From Pseudomonadota bacterium (GTDB taxonomy: Bacteria > Bdellovibrionota > Bacteriovoracia > Bacteriovoracales > Bacteriovoracaceae), in the NCBI GenBank assembly GCA_027487685.1, contig JAIYDC010000110.1, positions 1 through 64,000 of the forward strand: 64,000 nucleotides of DNA, read 5' to 3'. The position numbers and the translations under genes are program-made. This document shows, piece after piece, positions 57,491 to 64,000 of the stretch (positions within the stretch are counted from its first letter, which is position 1; the number at the start of each line of letters is the position of its first letter). The notes below the pieces were generated by a model that was given only the letters and a program-made list of their open reading frames with translations, did no database searches and was not told the origin of the DNA.

Positions 57491-60232
57491 ATGTTACAAG
57501 ACTTACTTAAATCTATTCGACCTAAGCTGCCGATCCAGAACCCACTGCATGCTTTCGTCCACAATAATATTCTTCAGACCTTCGAGCATCTGGATTTCCA
57601 CGAGGCGGTGGCCCAGGCGGGCAAGCTCTACCGTGGCCGACCCTACTGGGAGACCTACCGCTACACTCAACTCTACGCCGACGAGAAGATGACTGACGCT
57701 GACATTTTCCGCGCGGTCGATCACTACTTGGGTCGCTACGCTCCCGTGCCGTCGCTCTCAGTCCTGGGTCTTACCCCCAAGGAATACTTTTACCGGCTGA
57801 TGTTCTCAGAGCTTTCTTTTAACGACGATGAGGTTCAGCCGAAGATCACCGATCAATCGCTTTGGGAGCACTGCCAGGAAAAAGTTCAGGGCGAGGCCCT
57901 CGTGCTCTCCCGCTCCAGAACCTTTCTGCGAGGAAAAGAGTATTGGGAAAAATACTACAATGAGAGCTACTCAACGGCCCTCCAACCACTTGCTATCAGA
58001 TTAATCTCAAGTTACCTCGATCAGGGCCAGAGTTTCTGGGCAAATCCCTTCCGAGGCCAGGGCTTTTGGAGCTTTTTCCTCTACGACCTTGAGGTTCAGA
58101 CTCCCTATGCTAATGGCTGGCTTCAGACACTCACCCAGAAAGGGCAGACCTACCGTGGGCAAACCCCAGAACAGGTGATCGAAGCCGAGCTTCGCCTTAC
58201 GGGCCTCCCGGAGTCCCAATGGGAGGACTATCTCTTAGAGATTCTCTTCGATTTGAAGGGTTGGTCCGGCATGGTTAATAAGCTTGAGACCGAGCCGTGG
58301 CAGGCCCCGGTTAAGGCACCGGAAATCAGACTTGTTGATTACCTCGCGGCCCTCGTGATGATGGACCGGGCGATGGATGAATTTCATGCTCAGGCACACT
58401 CTCTTGATCTGTCACTTCTCTATGGACGCCGTGAGCCTCTTGAGCTTCGGAGCTACCAGCTCGCCCTTGCTCTTTATCAGGTGACTCTTACTTTTAAGCT
58501 CCCGTCCCGCTGGATGAGAGACCTTTCTTCACGCCAACTCATCTCCATCATTGACGAGGTTGACGGCTCCGAGCACCGGGACCGTGCACGGCTTTGGCAC
58601 GAGGCCTATGAACACCACTTCCACCGCGAAGCGCTCGAGGCCCTGAAAGGACACCAAGTTGGTCAGCTCACCTTCGCTCATCGCCCTTATGCTCAAATCA
58701 TGTTTTGTATCGATGATCGAGAGGAGTCTCTCCGGCGGCACACAGAAGAGGTCGACGGGGAAGTTGAGACCTTTGGTGTGGTCGGTTTCTTCGGCATCGA
58801 CATGAACTTTGTGAGTGTTAAAAACAAACGGCCTATTGCTCAGTGTCCTCCGGTCATAACGCCGTCCCGGATTATTCACGAGGTTCCAGTCAGCGACGCT
58901 AAGGCATTCCAGCGGTGGAACTTACTCCGTGGCACCAGTGACTTAGGCCTCTATTATAATACGCGAACTCTCTTCCGAGGATTTCTTGCGACTCTTACCC
59001 TCGGGGTCGCGAGTCTGATCCCGATGACTATCCAGGTCTTCTTCCCTCGGCACAACAGATTCTTGCGGCGCAAGCTTCGCGACTTATTCGGGCGGGAGCC
59101 AGAAACCGAGCTTCAGGTTTTAGGCACTGATCCGGGAGTTGGTTATTCGCACGTTGAACAGGCGCAGATCGTTCTGGCGGTGATCCGCATGTGCGGCCCC
59201 AGGGAACTCGCTCGGCTTGTGCTGCTCTTGGCACACGGCTCGTCGAGCAATAACAATCCTTTCCGCCAGGCCTACGGTTGTGGTGCTTGCGGCGGGAACG
59301 CTGGCATTCCTAATTCCCGCGCCTTTGCTAAAATGGCCAATGATCCCATCGTCCGGGCGGAGGTCGAGAAGCTCGGTTACCGGATCCCGGAGGAGACTTT
59401 TTTCGTTGCAGGCTTTCATGATACCTGCACCGATGAGATCCTTTATATGAACCAAAAGGAAGTTCCTGCCACCCACCGTGAGGACTTCGACCGACTTAAA
59501 CACCACCTCAAAGAAGCGGCACAACGTAACGCTTTTGAGCGTTGCCAGCGTTTCTCCTCCTTTGATCAAACCACTGGTCTTGCCGGTGCGATCGGCCACG
59601 TGCGAGAACGGGCCCACGACATTGCCCAGCCTCGTCCAGAATATGGCCACTCCTCCAACGCCCTTGCTATTGTAGGTCGCCGCAGGCTGACTCGAGGGCT
59701 CTTTATGAACCGCCGCTCGTTTCTTTTAAGTTATGACTGGACCACGGATCCGGATTCCTCCGTACTCCGGCAGGTCGTTCTCGGGGGTATCCCCGTGGCG
59801 GTCAACATCAATATGGATTACTACTTCTCCGCCGTTGATAACGATAACTTTGGCTGTGGCTCGAAGCTCCCGTTAAACATGACCTCGCTCCTGGGAGTCA
59901 TGACTGGTTCACAGAGCGATCTGCGGATTGGTTTGGCCCGACAAATGGTGGAGATCCATGACCCCATCCGGAACTTGACCGTTATTGAGGCGCCTCTGGC
60001 CCGGGTTCAGGCACTCTTCGATGGACACCCGCGGTTAAAAAACCTGCTGTATCATCATTGGATGCGCCTGGCAGTGATTGATCCCGAGTCTCAAAAATGG
60101 TGGATGTTCTCTCAATCTGATTTCCAGGAAATCAGCTTTGAAGGGCCAGTCTTGAAGGGGTTCACCTCGTCTCTGGACCTATTGAAGCGTCATGAAGCCT
60201 CAGACTTCGCGGAGATCAATCATGGCGAATAG
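57491..60232 (+). CDS. dabA: DabA-type inorganic carbon transporter subunit
   Basis: 913 residues, UPF0753/DUF2309 family. The zinc site described for DabA is present: Cys406 and Asp408 in IMFCIDDREESLRRH, His582 in LAHGSSSNNNPFRQ and Cys597 in YGCGACGGNAG. One hydrophobic segment (FLATLTLGVASLIPMTIQVF) lies mid-protein. DabA is a beta-carbonic-anhydrase-like protein that, with a proton-conducting DabB, converts CO2 to bicarbonate one way and raises internal bicarbonate. Two membrane genes follow, each overlapping the previous one. Confidence 0.93.
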   Translation: MLQDLLKSIRPKLPIQNPLHAFVHNNILQTFEHLDFHEAVAQAGKLYRGRPYWETYRYTQLYADEKMTDADIFRAVDHYLGRYAPVPSLSVLGLTPKEYFYRLMFSELSFNDDEVQPKITDQSLWEHCQEKVQGEALVLSRSRTFLRGKEYWEKYYNESYSTALQPLAIRLISSYLDQGQSFWANPFRGQGFWSFFLYDLEVQTPYANGWLQTLTQKGQTYRGQTPEQVIEAELRLTGLPESQWEDYLLEILFDLKGWSGMVNKLETEPWQAPVKAPEIRLVDYLAALVMMDRAMDEFHAQAHSLDLSLLYGRREPLELRSYQLALALYQVTLTFKLPSRWMRDLSSRQLISIIDEVDGSEHRDRARLWHEAYEHHFHREALEALKGHQVGQLTFAHRPYAQIMFCIDDREESLRRHTEEVDGEVETFGVVGFFGIDMNFVSVKNKRPIAQCPPVITPSRIIHEVPVSDAKAFQRWNLLRGTSDLGLYYNTRTLFRGFLATLTLGVASLIPMTIQVFFPRHNRFLRRKLRDLFGREPETELQVLGTDPGVGYSHVEQAQIVLAVIRMCGPRELARLVLLLAHGSSSNNNPFRQAYGCGACGGNAGIPNSRAFAKMANDPIVRAEVEKLGYRIPEETFFVAGFHDTCTDEILYMNQKEVPATHREDFDRLKHHLKEAAQRNAFERCQRFSSFDQTTGLAGAIGHVRERAHDIAQPRPEYGHSSNALAIVGRRRLTRGLFMNRRSFLLSYDWTTDPDSSVLRQVVLGGIPVAVNINMDYYFSAVDNDNFGCGSKLPLNMTSLLGVMTGSQSDLRIGLARQMVEIHDPIRNLTVIEAPLARVQALFDGHPRLKNLLYHHWMRLAVIDPESQKWWMFSQSDFQEISFEGPVLKGFTSSLDLLKRHEASDFAEINHGE

Positions 60233-61541
60233 CCTTTTTACTCTGATGATTTTCTCACCACTTCTTTGGATGGGAGTGCTTGCGCTTCTATTTTTCTCCC
60301 AGATGAAGCTTGCGGAAGAGCGCCTCTCCAATGCTCTTAAATATTACTCGCTCTATATGGTATTTCTGGCGCTCAGTCTGGCCGTCGTGACCTTCCTCCA
60401 CCGTCCGTCCTTTCTCTTAGTCGATTTTCCCGACTGGTTTCAAGTCGGAGATTATGAGTTCAAGCTCCGTTTTATTGTCGACCTCCTTGGGGCGACCTAT
60501 GCGCTCCTTGCTACCGCCCTCATTGGGGTGATCTTTCGCTTTTCCCGTAATTACCTTCACCGGGAGCCGGGCTATTTTCGGTTCGTCTTCCTTCTCTCAA
60601 CGCTCCTCTTTGGTCTCATTGTTGTTTCTTTTTCCCGCTCCATAGATCTTCTCTTTATCGGTTGGGAACTTGTGGGCACAGCTTCTGTTCTCCTTATCAG
60701 CTATTTCTACGACAAGTCTCAGCCAGTCGTTCACGCCACCAGGGCCATCATCTCTTACCGGATTTGTGACATGGGAATCCTCGCTGGGGCCGCCTGGTCC
60801 CATCACTACCTGCACACGACGGATTTCGTGATAATTCCCACTCTCCTGGATCACGGGCATGGTGGAGTGGGATTAGTGTTCATCGGTCTTTTCATCACCT
60901 GGGCAAGTCTAGCGAAGGCGGGCCAGCTGCCGATGTGTTCCTGGCTTCCTGCTGCAATGGAAGGTCCCACCCCCTCGAGTGCGATCTTTTACGGCGCTCT
61001 CTCCGTTCACCTGGGGCCTTTCCTCCTTCTTCGCTTCTACGATTATTTTGCTCACTTTCCCATCCTCCTCGTCCTGGTAGGATTGATCGGTGGTCTCTCG
61101 GCCATTTACGCTACCCTGGTTGGTCGGACACGCTCTGATGCCAAGACGATGCTGGCCTATGCCACGATCTCTCAGGTGGGGCTCATTTATATTGAAATCG
61201 CTCTCGGGTTTACGGGCCTTGCTCTGTTTCATATGGTCACTCACGCCAGCCTTCGAACCTATCAGTTCCTGCGGTCCAGTTCCCTGATTCAGGATTTCTA
61301 TGAAAATCCGGTGGTCGAACACAATAAGACTATTCAGCGTAAACTATTCTTTGAGCGGCTCTTCTCGGTGTCTGTACGGCAAAGGGTTTACGTTCATGCC
61401 CTCCACGGTTTTCACCTCGACTATTTTACAGGTCGAATCATTGCAGGTTTTCTCTTCCCTATGCGGGTCTACTTGAAATGGGAGGCCCGCTGGATGGAGT
61501 TTGACACTCGTCTCCTGAAGTTCCTCCTGAGGAAGAAATAA
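60222..61541 (+). CDS. dabB: DabB-type NuoL-like proton-channel subunit
   Basis: 439 residues from ATG 60222, with GGAG 7 nt upstream; it overlaps dabA by 11 nt. About 12 membrane segments. Proton_antipo_M features: FIGWELVGTASVLLISYF, AGQLPMCSWLPAAMEGPTPS and ALSVHLGPFLLLRFY with the Lys and Glu positions used in proton conduction by NuoL. Shorter than NuoL (about 610) and of DabB size. Provides the proton flow that drives DabA. Confidence 0.9.
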   Translation: MANSLFTLMIFSPLLWMGVLALLFFSQMKLAEERLSNALKYYSLYMVFLALSLAVVTFLHRPSFLLVDFPDWFQVGDYEFKLRFIVDLLGATYALLATALIGVIFRFSRNYLHREPGYFRFVFLLSTLLFGLIVVSFSRSIDLLFIGWELVGTASVLLISYFYDKSQPVVHATRAIISYRICDMGILAGAAWSHHYLHTTDFVIIPTLLDHGHGGVGLVFIGLFITWASLAKAGQLPMCSWLPAAMEGPTPSSAIFYGALSVHLGPFLLLRFYDYFAHFPILLVLVGLIGGLSAIYATLVGRTRSDAKTMLAYATISQVGLIYIEIALGFTGLALFHMVTHASLRTYQFLRSSSLIQDFYENPVVEHNKTIQRKLFFERLFSVSVRQRVYVHALHGFHLDYFTGRIIAGFLFPMRVYLKWEARWMEFDTRLLKFLLRKK

Positions 61542-62890
61542 TGAAGTTATCGGCCCCCTTAATGGAAATTGTTCCGCTCGTCTCGACCTTTGGACCGGCC
61601 ATCATCTCCTCCTTTTATCAAGTTGGAAAGCGTTGGCAGGAGTCTGTGCTTGGTCTCCTTGGGGTTTTGTTCCTATTTTTTGCCCTCATCTTTTTTACCA
61701 ATGATTTTTATGCTAGTTCCCACTCCCATTCTCTCTTTGACGTCCGCTACAACAAGATTAGTGTCTTCATCGGGCTTCTTTACTGCGGATCCCTTTTCAC
61801 AGGCCTCTACCCCGTCAGAAGGACGATCAATCTCTCTCCCGAGTTCCTCTTCTATGTGGCAGGTGGTCTCGGTATCATTCTCGCCAACAACCTTCCGACT
61901 TTTTTACTCTTTTGGACATTTCAGCGGGCCATTCCGATGCGTGCCTTCCTGAAGGAGGGGACCGGCGGAACCTACATTTTCCAACACCTCATGACCTTTA
62001 TCTGCTTTCTCATTCTCATGGGGTTTGCGTGGAACGAGGGGCTTCTGTTAGTGCCGATGACACAGATGCCGGCATCGTTTTTCACCTGGCCGGTGTTGCT
62101 TCTCACATTTGTGATCGTGTATGAGGCCCATGGGATCTTTCCTTTCCACTCCTGGGTTCACGATGTTGTGGGTCGCCTTCCCTGGTATGAGTTCTCGGCC
62201 ATTTTCCTCACCCGGGCCGGAATTCTTCTCTTCGTTCAGCTCTTGCTGCCTACGCTCAAATTTGATCCCGATGTTTTTCAGATCCTGCTTCTTTCACTCT
62301 CGATCTTCTCCTCGTTGTACTGGTCGCTCAGGGGTATCCTTGAAGAGAATTTCGCAAAAAAGACCACCTACTTATACATTGCCCAGGCCTCACTCCTTTT
62401 GACTGGAATGCAAGCGAATCTGACGGCCGCCAAGGGGTCCTATTTGCACATGATGGTGATCTCCATCGCCGGGACGTCTTTGTTTTCGATCCTGGGCTAC
62501 GTGAACCACACCTTCAGCCTGAAGCGGCGCTCTCAGTTTTATGGCATGGCCACCTATTACCCGAAGCTCGCCACACTCTTTTGCCTTTTCGGCTTCTGTG
62601 TCATTGGTGTTCCTCTCGGTGCCTCACACATTGTCGAGGATGTCGTGATCACAGGTCTTCTTGAGTACTGGCCCTACCTGGGTCTGGGCCATATCTTTGC
62701 TACCGCACTTAATGGGATCCTTTTTTTCCTGATTTTTACGAAAATTTTTCTGGGACCTTCACCCTACCAGAACGCCCCTGGCGACCACGACATGTCACAA
62801 GGACAAATGCTCCCTTATCTTCTGGGCTTTCTTCTGCTCTTAATGATTGGTCTGATGCCCTCGCTGTTCCTAGAGCATATCACCTGGTAG
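61541..62890 (+). CDS. Second antiporter-like membrane subunit of the dab operon
   Basis: 449 residues, about 13 hydrophobic segments; ATG overlaps the dabB stop by one base. Weakly related to the antiporter-like subunits: YEAHGIFPFHSWVHDVVGRL stands where NuoM/NuoL have the helix with P-F-H-x-W, and VVISIAGTSLFSILGYV is similar in tone. Many family residues are replaced. Most DAB systems described have only DabA and DabB, so a third subunit is a variation. It may pair with DabB or act alone as a proton path. Confidence 0.75.
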   Translation: MKLSAPLMEIVPLVSTFGPAIISSFYQVGKRWQESVLGLLGVLFLFFALIFFTNDFYASSHSHSLFDVRYNKISVFIGLLYCGSLFTGLYPVRRTINLSPEFLFYVAGGLGIILANNLPTFLLFWTFQRAIPMRAFLKEGTGGTYIFQHLMTFICFLILMGFAWNEGLLLVPMTQMPASFFTWPVLLLTFVIVYEAHGIFPFHSWVHDVVGRLPWYEFSAIFLTRAGILLFVQLLLPTLKFDPDVFQILLLSLSIFSSLYWSLRGILEENFAKKTTYLYIAQASLLLTGMQANLTAAKGSYLHMMVISIAGTSLFSILGYVNHTFSLKRRSQFYGMATYYPKLATLFCLFGFCVIGVPLGASHIVEDVVITGLLEYWPYLGLGHIFATALNGILFFLIFTKIFLGPSPYQNAPGDHDMSQGQMLPYLLGFLLLLMIGLMPSLFLEHITW

Positions 62891-62894
62891 AGGC

Positions 62895-64000
62895 CTAGCT
62901 TTTTGGGAGATGGGATTTTAAGAGAAAAGGCTTCGCCGTTGCAGGATCGTCAGGCCAGTAGTGCCGAGGATAATCCCGGCCATACTCCCGCTTCATTTCA
63001 GGGTAGGTCTTGGCCCAGAAGTTTTTCAGGTCTTTGGTGACTTGAATTGGTCGCCTATGGGGGCCTAAGAGTTTTAGCTGAAGCGGGACTGCACCTTTTA
63101 AGATCCGTGGTGATTCGGTGATACCGTAGAAATCCTGGATCGGTGCTTCGAGGAACGGGTCATGATTTGCTGGATAATGGACGATAAGCTCTCTCCTGCC
63201 TCCAAGATTGAGACTTAAAGGAAGGTGACGGGCCAGATCTGTCACTTCAAGTTCTTTCTCGGCCCTCCGTTCGAGAAACTCCGTAAATGCGTCGAAGCTC
63301 AGACCGGCTTCGTTAAAGTAGTCTGCCAGAGAAATCCGCTCCAGGAGTTCATCTAAAGAGAGGCCTTTATGGCGGGCCCAAAAGGCGAGACGGCCGTAGG
63401 TCTGGGTCTCCTTCCACTTTGAGATAAGAGTCTGGGAGCGAGTCATGGAGAGCTCCAGGAGCTTATCCCTCGATGTTGCGGATAATGAATCCCATGTGAC
63501 TTTCACCGGCGCCTCATCGACAACGATACTGCCAAGCTTGGTCTTGCGGACAATACTAATCCGGTCTCCAACCACGAACTCATCCTCTTCACGGAAGGGA
63601 AATGGCTCAAGCTCCCACGGCCAGTCCTCAGATATCTCCAGGACTTTCATGGCCTCTTGCCTTTGGGTCACGTCAAAGACGATGTAGAGTCCATCGATCA
63701 TGTCATGCAGATGGGGATTGGCCTTAAGGACCTTGCCCGAAAAGTGAATGAAGTCCCTGGGCCCTCTGCGGTAGCGAGCGAGTTGGTCCACAAAGCCAGT
63801 CAGGAGGCATTGCTCCCAATGTCCTGTTTTGGCACTGCCTGGGAGTTTTTGATAGGACCCAAGTCGTCGCCGAAGGGCACCGGTGCGATCCCCTTCGATT
63901 TCCTCGGCGATGTAGCGCACCAGGGCCTCTTTATCCTTGGGGACGAGTCCCTCGCCGGCCACGAGGATTCGTGCCAGTCGCGCTCCCACAGGGTACGCCA
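62895..64000 (-). CDS. hrpB: ATP-dependent helicase HrpB, C-terminal part (5' end beyond right edge)
   Basis: The frame is open to the right edge (AYPVGARLARIL upstream of the first candidate start), so the start and the helicase motifs lie outside. The visible 368 codons match the HrpB C-terminal region: LPLSLNLGGRRELIVHYPAN, IQDFYGITESPRILKG, VPLQLKLLGPHRRPIQVTKD and the end YPRHYWPDDPATAKPF. HrpB is a DEAH-box RNA helicase-like protein of uncertain role. Convergent with the dab operon, 4 nt away. Confidence 0.93.
   Translation of the reverse strand, partial: AYPVGARLARILVAGEGLVPKDKEALVRYIAEEIEGDRTGALRRRLGSYQKLPGSAKTGHWEQCLLTGFVDQLARYRRGPRDFIHFSGKVLKANPHLHDMIDGLYIVFDVTQRQEAMKVLEISEDWPWELEPFPFREEDEFVVGDRISIVRKTKLGSIVVDEAPVKVTWDSLSATSRDKLLELSMTRSQTLISKWKETQTYGRLAFWARHKGLSLDELLERISLADYFNEAGLSFDAFTEFLERRAEKELEVTDLARHLPLSLNLGGRRELIVHYPANHDPFLEAPIQDFYGITESPRILKGAVPLQLKLLGPHRRPIQVTKDLKNFWAKTYPEMKREYGRDYPRHYWPDDPATAKPFLLKSHLPKS

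Overview
The window looks like chromosomal DNA of a moderately GC-rich, Gram-negative-type bacterium. It is dense and operon-rich, and carries many exported hydrolases: a protein-glutaminase-like enzyme, two HExxHxxGxxH metalloproteins, a papain-like protease, a transglutaminase-elicitor-like protein, a V8/trypsin-like protease and a ClpP-fold periplasmic protein. It also has a YfhM-type alpha-2-macroglobulin next to pbpC, several stand-alone receiver proteins and a degenerate HD-GYP protein. Together these suggest a Bdellovibrionota/Oligoflexia-like (possibly predatory) organism. This is an inference from gene content; no rRNA or other marker gene is present to confirm it.

Layout. 1-6.8 kb: a lipoprotein cut by the left edge, a deamidase-like protein, a receiver, a 26-codon small gene, three BON-domain genes (two frameshifted), a periplasmic acyltransferase-like protein, an FMN reductase and a hemerythrin. 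7-9 kb: a second calcium-loop lipoprotein, a LysE exporter and an exported cyclophilin. 9.06-10.77 kb: an AT-rich island with an XRE regulator, a PD-(D/E)XK-like protein and a divergent unknown gene. 10.8-15.9 kb: an S4 protein, a CBS protein, the two tandem metalloproteins separated by a structured leader and terminator, folE and a papain-like protease. 15.9-17.9 kb: two UmuD-like genes without recognisable catalytic residues, and umuC. 18-27 kb: housekeeping enzymes (M32 carboxypeptidase, arfB, a GIY-YIG protein, a lyso-acyltransferase, YgiQ-type radical SAM, uup). 27-39.4 kb: the alpha-2-macroglobulin/pbpC/M15 envelope operon, an ABC-F protein and a glycerophosphodiesterase. 39.4-45.6 kb: regulators and exported proteins around a small AT-rich patch full of inverted repeats. 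45.6-57.4 kb: histidine kinase, phhA, methyltransferase, PlsC, exporters, a DUF1460 protein, a 931-residue UbiB-like kinase, GST and a hydrolase. 57.5-62.9 kb: a three-gene dabA/dabB/antiporter-like inorganic-carbon uptake operon. The right edge holds the C-terminal part of hrpB.

Two patterns recur. Many genes lack a Shine-Dalgarno sequence and instead have a -10-like hexamer 6-8 nt before the ATG, which implies leaderless transcripts. Genes that have clear ribosome sites are mostly internal to operons or encode exported proteins. The items most worth following up are the AT-rich XRE/PD-(D/E)XK island, the structured leader ahead of the second metalloprotein, and the UmuD-like pair that seems to have lost its self-cleavage chemistry.
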